This document shows positions 1 through 9,271 of a stretch of 64,000 nt of DNA, piece after piece (the stretch's first letter is position 1; every line of letters begins with the position of its first letter). A program made the translations under genes and the position numbers. The notes beneath the pieces are model-generated. The model had not been told where the DNA came from. It made no database searches and saw only the letters and a list, made by a program, of their open reading frames with translations. The DNA is taken from NCBI GenBank assembly GCA_022823865.1, contig JAJEHF010000011.1:1-64000 (forward strand). Reading direction: 5' to 3'. The DNA comes from Bryobacterales bacterium. GTDB lineage: Bacteria; Acidobacteriota; Terriglobia; Bryobacterales; UBA6623.

Positions 1-2979
1 CTGGCCCTCGAAGGCCAGCTCGCGGTCGGCGGCGGAGAGGGCCTGCGGGCGCGCTGCGCTGGCGGGCTGGCCGCGGGCGTCGACCGCCTCGGCGTGCAAC
101 TCGCCCTCGGCCGACAGCGGGGCCAGCCATTGGCGCTCGCCGCCGCCGGCCCGCTCCAGCCAGGCGAAGGCGCGGTAGCGGCCGCGGTCGTCGTGGGGCT
201 CGAGGCTGCGGTACAGCCGCACGGTCTCGCCGGGGCGGTAGCCGGGCTTGTCGGTCCACAGCGCCAGCTGCAACGGCTGCGGGTCGCGCGGCCGCTGCTC
301 GCTGCCGCCGGAGGCGTCCTGCGGATTCTGCGGGTCCTGCTGCTGCGGCGGATCGGTGCCGGCGGCGCTGACCGTGACGGTGGCGGTGCGGGCCGAGGCC
401 GTGGTGGAAGGCGTGTAGCCGGTCCCGGGCTGCAGCGTCACGGTCACCGTGCCGCTGTTGTTGGAGGACGTCAGGCCGCTGACCCAGGTCTGGGAGGTCG
501 CATTGGCCGCGATGGTCACGCTGGCGGAGCCCGGCGTGAGCACGCCGCCCGTCTGCGTCACGGTCAGGTTGACGCTGATGGCTGACGAGGGCGCAGGCGA
601 GGCGGTCAGGCGGAAGCTCGCCCGGGCGCCCGCGGTGATGTTCCCATTGCTCGCGATCGACACCGTCGGCACGACCTGCGAGACAGTGACGTTGCGCGCG
701 GCGAAGGCCCCCGCGTTGTTGTAGTGCGGGGCGGCCACGTCGCGCAGGGGGCTGGCGGAGGGCGCGGTGTAGGCCAGCGTCACCGTCTGGCCGGGGGTGA
801 CCGCCGCGGGCAGCGTCAGCGTCACCGCCGAGCCGGCGACCGACACGGCGGTGGGGTTCACGGCCGCGGCGCTGTCGATGCTCACCGCGAAGGCGGAGGC
901 GGCCGGGACCGAGCCCGGGTCGAGGGTCTCGTCGTAGGTCAGCGTCAGCGTCGAGCCGCTCACGGACAGCGACTGCAGCGCCGGCGCCGTCGTGTCCGTC
1001 GAGCGGCCGTGCAGGGCGATCCGCAATCCCCTCGCGACAAGAGGACTCCACGTGGGGGAGGAAATGCCGTCGTCCCGCGTGCGCCCCCCGTCCGCGAGGC
1101 TCCAGCCCGGCGCCGCGCCCGGATCCTCGGCATCCGAGTCCTCGAGCAGCAGGAAATTCCGGATTCCTCCGCTCGAACGGTCGAGCACCGCGAAGTAGGT
1201 GGTGTTGGCGGCGAGGTCGATGCCGGCCCCGGAGGCGGCGTGCTCGATGCGCCCGAGGGGCAGCCCTGTGGGCACCGGCGTGGCGGAGGAGGCGGTCAGG
1301 CTGCCGTTGGGCAGCAAGTCCCCCGGCAGGCCGTCCGAGCCGGACGCGTGGATGCTCAAGGTCCAGGACGCCGCCGGCGTCGTGGCCAGGAAGTTCGCCA
1401 TCCACACGTCCGCGCGGGTCAGCTTGAAGGCGCTGCCGCCGGTGGTGAACGCCAGGGCGTGGTCGAGGTCCAAGTTGCCGAAGATCCCGTCGCTCTGGAG
1501 GGTGTTGCGCACCAGCAGGCGGGAGGTGTTGTCGGCCCTGACGGCCGCGAACGTGGCGGGCGGGTTGCCGTTGCCGTCCTGCAGCGGGCTGGTCATGGGC
1601 TGGGTGTAGGCGACCGTGACCGCGTCGGTCGCGCCGACCGCGGCGCCGCCCAGCGTCAGGGTTACCGTCGAGCCGTCCACGGCGACCGCGGTGAGGAGGT
1701 GGCCGATCCCGGCCACAGTCACGCTGAAGTCGGTCACGTTCGGCAGGTTGGCCGTGCACACGTCGGCGACCGTCGTCGTGCACAGCGGCCCCTGGTACGT
1801 CAGCACCAGCGAGGTCCCGCTGATTTCCGCCCGCTCGACCGCGGCCGGGGTGTTGTTCGTGACGGGGTAGCGGTTGAGGTCGTCGATGGTCTTGCCGTCC
1901 GCGTCCTTGAGGGGATTCGTTTGCGGAATGTCGTAGGACACTCGCACGGCCTGCCCGTAGGTGAACGGACTGATCAGCGTCAGCGTCACGGTCGAACCGC
2001 TCGCGGCAACCCCGGACACAGCCCTTGCGGAGGTGGAGTCTCCTAAGAACACGTGAAACTGCTCCTCGGACGGCAGCGCGGTGGTGTTCAGCGCCCCGGA
2101 GTAGGTGAGGGTGAGCTGGTCCCCGACCACGACGGCGCTCTGGATCAGCTCGGCGGCGTTGTTGGTGACCGAGGTGCCGCTGAACGCCTGCACAGCGTTG
2201 TAGCTACTGTCCCGTATCCTCGACCCCTTCTGGGTCGACGAGAGGGTCGCCGAGTAGCTCACGGTGACGGTGTCGCCCTTGATGATCGGGGTGTCGAGCA
2301 ATAGCCAGACCGTGCCCTTTTGGGGCGACCCGAGGCAGCAGCTGTAATTAATCCTGCTCGGCGTTTGGCCGGTGCCGCCCGCCGTGACGGTGAATCGGGC
2401 CCGATCGGGGTGACCCGTGTATAAGCTGGCGGAAAACGTCAGCTTGACAACAGTGTTGCTGGTCGCTTCCGCGGATTCCAGGGTGACCGCGCTCCACGAG
2501 ACGGCGGTGGTCAGGCCCTGGTCGGAAAACGCCGGCGCGTCGTTGCCAGTCGTGTCCTGGATCGGATTCGCGGCCGGGACGGCGTAGCTGACCTTCAGCG
2601 TCTCGCCGGGCGCAGGAACTAACCCGCCAATCATAGCGAGCTGCACGTACGAGGTCGTGACGCCCATGACGGTCGTGTCGACGATAGCGACCGTGCCCAC
2701 CGACACTGAAACATCTGCGATGCTGACCGTGAACTGGGTGGTGGCGGGAATCGAGGCGTCGTCCAGTTCCTCGTTGTAGGCGATCTGAATAGTGCCGCCT
2801 GTTGCGGCTGTGATGGAGCTGACGCTGGGCGGGGTGGTGTCCTGGGCGTTGGCGGGGGCGGCCAGCAGGGCGAGGGCGAGCAGGGCGGCGGCGCGGGAGG
2901 CGGAGGCGAGCCTAGCGCTGGCCGTCGGCGGCGCGGCGCGTGGTCGATCCCGCCGGCAGGCGACGGACCGCTTGCGCAC
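1..2979 (-). CDS. Large secreted SwmB-repeat protein, C-terminus cut by window edge
   Basis: One open frame of 993 codons runs off the left edge. The last in-frame stop upstream is at about 3164-3166 and no ATG follows it, so I chose GTG at 2979. That gives a basic n-region and a hydrophobic stretch ending in APANAQ, a likely Sec signal peptide. The mature protein has successive beta-rich units of about 90 residues with TTPPSVSS-like openings and NPIQD/SPLRD motifs, as in SwmB/Ig-like adhesin repeats. A middle part with FTTGG, GLPGDLL and NTTYFAVLD resembles a choice-of-anchor R domain. A Gln/Asp/Pro linker then leads to a part with DKPGYRPGETVRL, like a macroglobulin MG domain. An extracellular or surface role is inferred; the ligand is unknown. 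Confidence 0.8.
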   Translation of the reverse strand, partial: MRKRSVACRRDRPRAAPPTASARLASASRAAALLALALLAAPANAQDTTPPSVSSITAATGGTIQIAYNEELDDASIPATTQFTVSIADVSVSVGTVAIVDTTVMGVTTSYVQLAMIGGLVPAPGETLKVSYAVPAANPIQDTTGNDAPAFSDQGLTTAVSWSAVTLESAEATSNTVVKLTFSASLYTGHPDRARFTVTAGGTGQTPSRINYSCCLGSPQKGTVWLLLDTPIIKGDTVTVSYSATLSSTQKGSRIRDSSYNAVQAFSGTSVTNNAAELIQSAVVVGDQLTLTYSGALNTTALPSEEQFHVFLGDSTSARAVSGVAASGSTVTLTLISPFTYGQAVRVSYDIPQTNPLKDADGKTIDDLNRYPVTNNTPAAVERAEISGTSLVLTYQGPLCTTTVADVCTANLPNVTDFSVTVAGIGHLLTAVAVDGSTVTLTLGGAAVGATDAVTVAYTQPMTSPLQDGNGNPPATFAAVRADNTSRLLVRNTLQSDGIFGNLDLDHALAFTTGGSAFKLTRADVWMANFLATTPAASWTLSIHASGSDGLPGDLLPNGSLTASSATPVPTGLPLGRIEHAASGAGIDLAANTTYFAVLDRSSGGIRNFLLLEDSDAEDPGAAPGWSLADGGRTRDDGISSPTWSPLVARGLRIALHGRSTDTTAPALQSLSVSGSTLTLTYDETLDPGSVPAASAFAVSIDSAAAVNPTAVSVAGSAVTLTLPAAVTPGQTVTLAYTAPSASPLRDVAAPHYNNAGAFAARNVTVSQVVPTVSIASNGNITAGARASFRLTASPAPSSAISVNLTVTQTGGVLTPGSASVTIAANATSQTWVSGLTSSNNSGTVTVTLQPGTGYTPSTTASARTATVTVSAAGTDPPQQQDPQNPQDASGGSEQRPRDPQPLQLALWTDKPGYRPGETVRLYRSLEPHDDRGRYRAFAWLERAGGGERQWLAPLSAEGELHAEAVDARGQPASAARPQALSAADRELAFEGQ

Positions 2980-3136
2980 TGGCGTGGAAGCGCCAGGCCA
3001 GCCGCGAAGCAGGGCCGAGCCGGTGGCGGCGGGGGTCCTGTCGGGCGGGAGGGCGGGGCTAGGCCGGGCGCGCAGCGCGTGGCCCCTGCCGGGGCTTGCT
3101 TGCGGCCATTGGAGCCCCGGCCCGCCGGCACGCTGG

Positions 3137-3169
3137 CATGTAGTCAATTCGGAGTGAATTGACTACATG
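3137..3169. repeat. Perfect 14-bp-arm palindrome, left copy
   Basis: The arms catgtagtcaattc and gaattgactacatg are perfect reverse complements around a 5-base loop, ggagt. It lies about 160 bases upstream of the proposed start of the large secreted protein. Confidence 0.85.
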
Positions 3170-3186
3170 GCCGAGTAAGTGCTTGA

Positions 3187-3221
3187 AATCGCAGCCTCAA
3201 GCGACAGGAATCGTGGCTTCA
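3187..3221. repeat. Two imperfect 13-base direct repeats
   Basis: The sequence aatcgcagcctca at 3187-3199 recurs as aatcgtggcttca at 3209-3221, spaced 22 bases start to start, about two helical turns. It could be a pair of protein-binding sites; nothing further supports this. Confidence 0.35.
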
Positions 3222-3251
3222 GGCCGGCGCGAATCCCTTGCTGATCGAGAG

Positions 3252-3291
3252 ATATCGTGTTGATAATATTACTTGAGTGTAAATACGATAT
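3252..3291. promoter_or_regulatory. AT-rich inverted repeat inside the element
   Basis: ATATCGT (3252-3258) pairs with ACGATAT (3285-3291) across an AT-rich 26-base spacer, in a region otherwise around 65% GC. It may be a promoter or operator; the direction is undecided. Confidence 0.35.
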
Positions 3292-3437
3292 ACTAATGCA
3301 CGCTTCAGGGGCAAAATGTTGGATTCCAAGCCAAGCGGACCAAGAAACAGGCAGATTCCGGCTCGGACCGCGGCGCTCGGACGCGCGAAATGGCCGTTCC
3401 GCGGGGCTCGCCCCGACATGCGATCGGATCCGACATG

Positions 3438-3475
3438 GTCAATTCACTCCGAATTGACTAGACCAGAAACTAGTC
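3438..3475. repeat. Palindrome right copy, with overlapping second hairpin
   Basis: The arms gtcaattc (3438-3445) and gaattgac (3451-3458) surround the loop actcc, the reverse complement of the left copy's loop, so this copy is inverted. A second hairpin overlaps it: GACTAG at 3456-3461 pairs with CTAGTC at 3470-3475. Confidence 0.8.
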
Positions 3476-3648
3476 GCTCTGGGTAGTGCGCTCTTCCCGG
3501 CCGACCGGCTAAGCGGCGAGTCCCGTCCCTCCCGCGCTTCCGCGAGCGCCCGGCGCTTGACCGGCGGACGTCAAGGCGAGGCCAGCCCGGCTGGCCAGCT
3601 CCTCGCGGCTGACGATTCTACCAGAGGATCTAGGTTGGCTTGCTGCGC

Positions 3649-5091
3649 TCAGTCAGCCTCGGCAAAGCTCTCGAGAAACACACGCGCGAATGCGCGACCG
3701 GCCTGCAGCATGCCGGCGGTATTGGCATGGATGTTGCCCGCGTGCCTGGGCAAGTCGCGCAGATGCACTGGGGCAGCGTGCCCGACCTTCGCGGGTACCC
3801 GCTCTTGGGCCAGTAGCACGTCCCACGCGCCCGGGCGCCCCTGCGGCGGCGCTAGAGCGGTCGGGTCGAAGCCGTCCAGCCTGTCCGGTAGGGATCCAGA
3901 GCGATAGGTTCCGACGAGGACTGGCAAGTTCGGCGTGTCGAGGTCGCGGCGCAAGGCGGCGATCAGGCTCTCGAGGTTCTCGGCGTAGCGGTCGGCGGTG
4001 CGCTGGTCGCGCATGTCCTTGGCCCCCTGCAGCCAGAGAAAGCCGCGCAAGCGAGCGTCCCTGCCATCGAGCGCCTGGCGCACCTTGGCTAGCAGCTCCT
4101 GGTACAGCGGACCCTTGCGGGCATCGCCCGTGAGCTCGGCGTCGGCGGCGTTCCACTGCGGCGCCCATGCCATGATCCCGGTGCCGCCCCGCGCCTGCTT
4201 GACAATGCCGATGCGGCTCCCCGGCCACGCTCCCGCCAGAGCGTGGGCGAAGCCGATTTCGGGCCCGAACGTGAACTCCTTGATCCCCCACCTGTCGCGC
4301 TGAGCCGCCGATGGCGGTCGCTGCGGGCGGAGCGGGATCCACTTGCCGTCGTGAAACGTTTCCAACCGCGTGTCATGGCCGAACCGGGCAACGCTGTCGA
4401 GCTCCAAGCTGTTGCCCCAGCCGACCATGTTCGACTGGCCGGACAGGATGAACACCTCCAGCGGCCCGCTGGGAACGCGCTGGCCATAGACCTCGATCCA
4501 GTCGAGGCGCGAGCACGCGCGGCTGCGCCCTCCCGGCATCAGATCCGTAAATCCGACCGAGCGCACTCGCGTCAGGTCCGGGTCTTGCACCCATGGCCCC
4601 TCTGTCACGGTGGAGGGGTCAAGCTGCCGCCAGCGGCTGCTGGAGAATGCGAATTCGCTGACCCGCCACTGCTCGGACGCCCCGTCAGAGTATTCGCTGA
4701 CCAGCCATTGGCCGCCCGGTAGCTCGACCACGGCGCGCAATGCCCGGAAGCCTGATTGGCGGCTGCGCCAGCGCAGAGTTGCGGGGCCCGAGAGGTCCAT
4801 CAGGCCCCCGTCCGCGAGAGACAGGCTGACAGCCCACGGCGTCTTGGCCAGGCCCGACCACACATAGTGGGGATCCCATTCCCGCGCGTCGTGATAACTC
4901 TTCTTCACGAGCGGCGGGCCCAGGCCGTGAACCGCAACTGTCAGTTCGGAATTCGCCACATCGCCTTGGGTGAGCGGAATCGCCGGCGGGGAAGCGGTCC
5001 AGTCTTCCCGAAAGATCAGCGGCGCTCGCCCGACGTCGGACGCTTGCAGCGCGGCGCAGGCGATCCATGCCACGCAAAACCAGCGTTTCAT
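3649..5091 (-). CDS. Secreted SGNH-type carbohydrate (sialate O-acetyl)esterase
   Basis: This 480-residue protein starts MKRWFCVAWIACAALQAS, a Sec signal peptide. The N-terminal half is beta-rich. A SASA/CE6-type esterase domain begins near residue 212 with the nucleophile motif SGQSNM (Ser220), followed by QARGGTGIMAW and a C-terminal DLPRHAGNIHAN that probably supplies the catalytic His. The family removes O-acetyl groups from carbohydrates such as sialate or xylan; the substrate here is unknown. An ATG four codons upstream is possible, but a TATGCT box seven bases before 5091 favours the start given. The gene is divergent from the DUF3604 gene. Confidence 0.85.
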   Translation of the reverse strand: MKRWFCVAWIACAALQASDVGRAPLIFREDWTASPPAIPLTQGDVANSELTVAVHGLGPPLVKKSYHDAREWDPHYVWSGLAKTPWAVSLSLADGGLMDLSGPATLRWRSRQSGFRALRAVVELPGGQWLVSEYSDGASEQWRVSEFAFSSSRWRQLDPSTVTEGPWVQDPDLTRVRSVGFTDLMPGGRSRACSRLDWIEVYGQRVPSGPLEVFILSGQSNMVGWGNSLELDSVARFGHDTRLETFHDGKWIPLRPQRPPSAAQRDRWGIKEFTFGPEIGFAHALAGAWPGSRIGIVKQARGGTGIMAWAPQWNAADAELTGDARKGPLYQELLAKVRQALDGRDARLRGFLWLQGAKDMRDQRTADRYAENLESLIAALRRDLDTPNLPVLVGTYRSGSLPDRLDGFDPTALAPPQGRPGAWDVLLAQERVPAKVGHAAPVHLRDLPRHAGNIHANTAGMLQAGRAFARVFLESFAEAD

Positions 5092-5098
5092 GCTGTCA

Positions 5099-5104
5099 AG
5101 CATA
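5099..5104 (-). promoter_or_regulatory. -10-like TATGCT for the esterase gene
   Basis: TATGCT on the minus strand lies 7 bases before the ATG at 5091, so transcription would begin at or near the start codon. No clear -35 was seen. Confidence 0.45.
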
Positions 5105-5150
5105 CCCGAGCGATGCGAGACATCGGAGCCGGCTCGGCCACCGGGTCAAG

Positions 5151-5156
5151 TACAAT
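5151..5156 (+). promoter_or_regulatory. -10-like TACAAT for the DUF3604 gene
   Basis: TACAAT lies 10 bases before the ATG at 5167, giving a very short or absent leader. No Shine-Dalgarno sequence is visible. Confidence 0.45.
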
Positions 5157-5166
5157 CGGCGCAATC

Positions 5167-7545
5167 ATGAGAGTTTACCTAGCACTGCTCTGCGCGCTCG
5201 CGGCGGCAGCCTTGCTTTGGGCGCAGCTAAGCGGCCCCGCCCAGGCCGAACCGGCCGGCGAAGATCCCGCCAGCCTGCGCATCGAGTACAGGCCGGGCGG
5301 CTACATGCCGCCAGGCTTTCCGCTCGAGGGATCGGTCAAGCTGCTCTCGTCGCCTGTCGCGCACGCCGGCCAGCGCAGCAGGATACGGATCGAATGCACG
5401 ATCGGCGAGGCTGGCATGGCCGCGGGCGAGACGCTGGAGATCTGGAAGCACTTCACGAGCGACGTCGAGGAGTTCCAGGTTGCCGACCCGCAGATGCCGG
5501 CGCATTTCGCCCTGAAGACTGCCGCTCCCGGGGCCGAGTGGGAGATGCTGGTCCACTCCAATGCCCTGCAGCGCAACTCGCCCAGCGTCTTCCCCTATCG
5601 GAAGGCCGTCGGCGCGAAGCTTGCCGCGGGCAAGCTAGCGCCGGGAACGAAGGTGTACTTCGACCTCGGGGGGACCCAGGGCGTGCGCATGCAGCACTAC
5701 GCCGAGAACCTTTTCAACTTCCGCGTCGTGATTGCCGGCGCCGACGGGCGGCCGCGGGACTACGTGGGTGATGCCTTCCTCAAGGTCGTCGGCGGGCCGG
5801 CGACAAAGCTGCGGGTCTATGCTCCCGCCTATGTCGCGGTCGGTGAGCGCTTCAGCTTGGAGGCGATACCAAGTGATGCATGGGGCTCTCTGGCTGGAAA
5901 TCACCAAGGCTGGAAGCTGGCGGTGCAGGATCCCACACTTGGCACCAGCGAATTCGAATACGACCCCGAACTGCTGCACTATGTCGCGTCGAACTTGGTG
6001 CCCACGCAGCCCGGCGTGTACCGGCTCTCGGTCCGTTCAGCGGACGGATCGCTGGAGGGGATCAGCAATCCGATCCGAGTCGAGAACCATCCCAAGCGGC
6101 GCGTCTACTACGGTGACTTGCACCAGCACACCTACCTGCACGACGGTCGCGGCACGTATGAGGAGTTGTATCTCCACGCCAGACGCAACGGCCTGCTGGA
6201 CTTCGGCGCTCTGACGCCGCACCACATGCCGCTGGGCGTGACCGGGCCGTCCTATATCTTCGACAAGTTCAAGGATCCCAGGGATAACTGGCCTGACATG
6301 ATCCGCGGCAACAAACGGATGAACGGCTGGCGGGACTTCGTGACGATCCTCGGCTACGAGTACAGCGTGGGCACCCGGCTCGGCGGCCACCACAACGTGA
6401 TCTACAACGCCGACGACGCTCCCACGACAATGCAGCTCGATCCGGCTAGCAACCGGGCGGACGTGGGAGACATGATGGATGTGCTGGAGCGATCCGGCGT
6501 GCCGGCTATGGTGATTCCGCACGTGGGCGGCGGGCCGCCCAACTGGACCCACCGCACCGATCCGCGCATCGAGCGCAGCTTCGAGATCGCCTCCGTCCAC
6601 GGAGTGTTCGAGGAGTCGTGGCAGAGCCACTTGGACGCCGGCTTGAGGCTGGCGGCGACGGCCTCGGGCGACAACCACACCGTCGGCTTCGGAAATTCCT
6701 ACCCCGGCCTGATCTACACCATGACGAACCCGCTCACGGGCGTTTTCGCCTACGGCAAGACGCGGGATGCGATCTGGGAGGGCTTGTACCAGCGGCGCAC
6801 CTTCGGAGTGACCGGCAACGAGCGCATCTTGATGGAGTTCAGCCTCAACGGCGAGCCCATGGGCGGCGAGCTGCCAGCCGCTGCGGCCCCGGCCGCCCGC
6901 ATGCGGGCCAGGGTATCCGGGACGCAGCCCCTCACCAGGGTGGAGTTGGTCAAGAACGGGCGTGTGCTGCACTCGATCAACCCGGCGCGGCAGAGCGGCT
7001 CGCTCGTGCGCATCTCATGGGGCGACAACATCTACCAGCGCCGCGCCAACGTGGGCTTCGGGGAAGGGGTCCTGGAGGCGGAGTCCGGGGCCGTGAGGCT
7101 GGAGCGCTTCTTGCATCGCGACCAAGAGTTCGAGCGCATGCACCAAGCCGGCGACAGCGTCCGCTGGCAGTCCGCGGCAACTTCGAACGACCGCGACGGG
7201 ATGCTGGCGCGCATTGACGGGGCGGAGGGGGCCTTGGTGTTTCGACTGCAAGACCCGCACTTGGGCCCGCTCGAAGTCACGGCCCCCCTCGATGTGCTGC
7301 GCCGGGACGGATACTTCCGCTGGCGCGGGCTGGGAGACAAGCCGTATACCCACAGCTACCTCGAGCTGATGGGCATCGAAGTTGCGTTTGAAATCGAGTT
7401 CGAACTGGTCAACGACCAAGCGCCGTTGGACATCGAGTTCGACTACGAAGACCGCGACCCTCCGAAGCCGGGCGATTACTACTACCTGCGGATGGAGCAG
7501 CTCGACACCAACAAGGGCTGGGCAAGCCCGGTCTGGATCAACTAG
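5167..7545 (+). CDS. DUF3604 family PHP-like metal-dependent protein, exported
   Basis: The protein has 792 residues with an N-terminal signal peptide (MRVYLALLCALAAAALLWAQ). Residues up to about 310 are beta-sandwich-like. Around residue 317 comes YYGDLHQHTYLHDG, the metal-binding His cluster of PHP-type hydrolases, followed by GALTPHH, VIPHVGG and SGDNHTVGFG. This pattern identifies DUF3604, a secreted family common in glycan-degrading bacteria whose reaction is not established. The frame is open further upstream, but ATG 5167 has the signal peptide and the TACAAT box just before it. Its 3' end overlaps the convergent dehydratase gene by 8 bases. Confidence 0.85.
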   Translation: MRVYLALLCALAAAALLWAQLSGPAQAEPAGEDPASLRIEYRPGGYMPPGFPLEGSVKLLSSPVAHAGQRSRIRIECTIGEAGMAAGETLEIWKHFTSDVEEFQVADPQMPAHFALKTAAPGAEWEMLVHSNALQRNSPSVFPYRKAVGAKLAAGKLAPGTKVYFDLGGTQGVRMQHYAENLFNFRVVIAGADGRPRDYVGDAFLKVVGGPATKLRVYAPAYVAVGERFSLEAIPSDAWGSLAGNHQGWKLAVQDPTLGTSEFEYDPELLHYVASNLVPTQPGVYRLSVRSADGSLEGISNPIRVENHPKRRVYYGDLHQHTYLHDGRGTYEELYLHARRNGLLDFGALTPHHMPLGVTGPSYIFDKFKDPRDNWPDMIRGNKRMNGWRDFVTILGYEYSVGTRLGGHHNVIYNADDAPTTMQLDPASNRADVGDMMDVLERSGVPAMVIPHVGGGPPNWTHRTDPRIERSFEIASVHGVFEESWQSHLDAGLRLAATASGDNHTVGFGNSYPGLIYTMTNPLTGVFAYGKTRDAIWEGLYQRRTFGVTGNERILMEFSLNGEPMGGELPAAAAPAARMRARVSGTQPLTRVELVKNGRVLHSINPARQSGSLVRISWGDNIYQRRANVGFGEGVLEAESGAVRLERFLHRDQEFERMHQAGDSVRWQSAATSNDRDGMLARIDGAEGALVFRLQDPHLGPLEVTAPLDVLRRDGYFRWRGLGDKPYTHSYLELMGIEVAFEIEFELVNDQAPLDIEFDYEDRDPPKPGDYYYLRMEQLDTNKGWASPVWIN

Positions 7546-9256
7546 GCGCGCCCGCCGCGCTCGTGCCGGCGTTCCTGCCCAGAAACCGGAAATCGCAGCC
7601 GAGGTGCGCCTGCGTCACTTGGTCGAGGAACAGCCTGCCGTAGCCCCGGCGGTAGTGCGCCGCCGGAGGCTTGCGATCTGCGAGCCGGCCCTCGATCTCC
7701 CGCTCGTCCACGCGCAGGTCGATCCGGCGGCCGGGCACGTCGAGTTCGATCTCGTCGCCCGTGCGCACCGCCGCCAGCGGCCCTCCGACGGCCGCCTCGG
7801 GCGAGACATGCAGGACATCGGTGCCAAAGCTCGTGCCGCTCATCCGTGCGTCAGAGACCCGCACGATGTCGTTCACGCCTGCCTTGAGGAGCTTGGTGGG
7901 GATCGGCAGGTGCCCCCATTCGGGAAATCCCGGCCCGCCCAGAGGGCCGGCGTTCTGAAGCACCATGACGGTGTTCTCGTCCACGTCGAGGTCGTCGTCG
8001 ATGCGCGCCCTGAGCGTTTCGTAGCGGTCGAAGACCAGCGCCTTGCCGCGGTGCCGCAGCAGGTGCGGGGAGGCCGCTGTCTGTTTGATCACAGCCCCGT
8101 TCGGGGCGAGGTTGCCGTACAGAATCGCGGTGCCGCCCTCTGGGTTGAGCGGTTGGTCCAGCGTCTTGATCAGGTCGCGGTTGCGGATCTGCACTTCTTG
8201 GACCTCGTCGGCCACGGTCCGCCCGCTGACGGTGAGGGCGTCGCCATGCAACAGGGGAAGCAGTTCCTTTGTCACGCACGGCAGGCCGCCCGCGTAGAAG
8301 AAGTCCTCCATCAGAAACTGTCCCGACGGCTTCACGTTGGTGATATACGGAGTCTCGCGCGAAATCCGGTCGAAGTCGTCGAGGCAGAGATCCACCCCAG
8401 CCCTGCCGGCGATTGCCAGCAGGTGCACGACAGCGTTGGTAGAGCCGCCGATCGCCATGTCGGTGCGGATGGCATTCTCGAATGCCTCCCGGGTCAGGAT
8501 GCGCGACGGTGTCAGGTCTTCCAAGACCATCTCCACAATGCGTCGCCCGCTGGCTTCGGCCAGCTGGTAGCGCCGAGCATCCACGGCGGGGATCGCGGCA
8601 CCGCCCGACAGCATCATGCCCAGCGATTCGGCCATCGACGCCATCGTGGAGGCCGTCCCCATGACTGTGCAGTGGCCGGCGCTGCGCGAGATGCAGCCCT
8701 CGACTTCGGCCCACTGCTCCTCGCCGATGCGACCGGCCCGCAACGCTTCGAAAAGCTTGCGGCCATCGGTGCCCGATCCCAGCGGCTCGCCGTTCCAGCG
8801 TCCCGACAGCATCGGGCCGCCAGTGACCATGATTGCCGGGATGTCGGCCGAAGCCGCCCCCATCAATTGCGCAGGCGTGGTCTTGTCGCAGCCGCACAGC
8901 AGTACCACGCCGTCGATTGGATTCGCCGTGATCGACTCCTCCACGTCCATCGACATGAGGTTGCGGAAGAGCATGGTCGTGGGCTTCATGAACATCTCGC
9001 CGAGCGAGATTGTCGGGAATTCGAGCGGCACTCCCCCGGCCGCCCAGACGCCCCGCTTGACGGCCTCTGCGACTTGGCGCAGGTGGGCGTTGCAATTGGT
9101 CAGCTCCGACCACGAATTGCAGATGCCGATGACCGGCCTGCCATCGAATGCGGCATCGCTGAAGCCTTCCGACCGAAGCCACGCTCGCCGCGAGAGGTGC
9201 TCGTACTGATCTCCTTGAAACCAGGCTGTACTGCGGAATGTCTTTGGATCGCGCAT
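7538..9256 (-). CDS. IlvD/Edd-family sugar-acid dehydratase (arabinonate/xylonate-type)
   Basis: The 572-residue protein matches the dihydroxy-acid dehydratase/6-phosphogluconate dehydratase family along its length. The three cluster cysteines are visible: CNSWSELTNCN (Cys46), CGCDKTTPAQ (Cys123) and SAGHCTVMGTAST (Cys196), binding a [2Fe-2S] cluster and Mg2+. The opening FRSTAWFQGDQYEHLSRRAWLRSEGF is typical of the pentonate dehydratase branch rather than of IlvD in valine and isoleucine synthesis. It probably dehydrates an aldonic acid such as arabinonate or xylonate; the substrate is inferred. The frame continues upstream of the chosen start, but ATG 9256 begins the family's conserved N-terminus and has a TATCGT box 9 bases before it. 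Confidence 0.85.
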   Translation of the reverse strand: MRDPKTFRSTAWFQGDQYEHLSRRAWLRSEGFSDAAFDGRPVIGICNSWSELTNCNAHLRQVAEAVKRGVWAAGGVPLEFPTISLGEMFMKPTTMLFRNLMSMDVEESITANPIDGVVLLCGCDKTTPAQLMGAASADIPAIMVTGGPMLSGRWNGEPLGSGTDGRKLFEALRAGRIGEEQWAEVEGCISRSAGHCTVMGTASTMASMAESLGMMLSGGAAIPAVDARRYQLAEASGRRIVEMVLEDLTPSRILTREAFENAIRTDMAIGGSTNAVVHLLAIAGRAGVDLCLDDFDRISRETPYITNVKPSGQFLMEDFFYAGGLPCVTKELLPLLHGDALTVSGRTVADEVQEVQIRNRDLIKTLDQPLNPEGGTAILYGNLAPNGAVIKQTAASPHLLRHRGKALVFDRYETLRARIDDDLDVDENTVMVLQNAGPLGGPGFPEWGHLPIPTKLLKAGVNDIVRVSDARMSGTSFGTDVLHVSPEAAVGGPLAAVRTGDEIELDVPGRRIDLRVDEREIEGRLADRKPPAAHYRRGYGRLFLDQVTQAHLGCDFRFLGRNAGTSAAGAPS

Positions 9257-9265
9257 GAACGCATT

Positions 9266-9271
9266 ACGATA
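9266..9271 (-). promoter_or_regulatory. -10-like TATCGT for the dehydratase gene
   Basis: TATCGT on the minus strand lies 9 bases before the ATG at 9256. Confidence 0.4.

Larger units (their letters stand above)
3137..3460. mobile_element. Candidate MITE-like element bounded by inverted palindromes
   Basis: A roughly 320-base non-coding segment has, at its two ends, the same 22-base near-palindromic sequence in opposite orientation (3141-3162 and 3439-3460). The interior is partly AT-rich, unlike the flanks, and holds no convincing gene. The layout resembles a miniature inverted-repeat element or a paired-hairpin regulatory region. No transposase is present and I could not identify a target-site duplication, so mobility is inference. 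Confidence 0.45.

Noticed and set aside
94-2304. Open frames on the plus strand, up to 440 codons, with Arg/Gly/Val-rich translations
   Set aside because: They are antisense to the continuous 993-codon minus-strand gene, which has clear repeat domains; their composition is that of GC-rich shadow frames.
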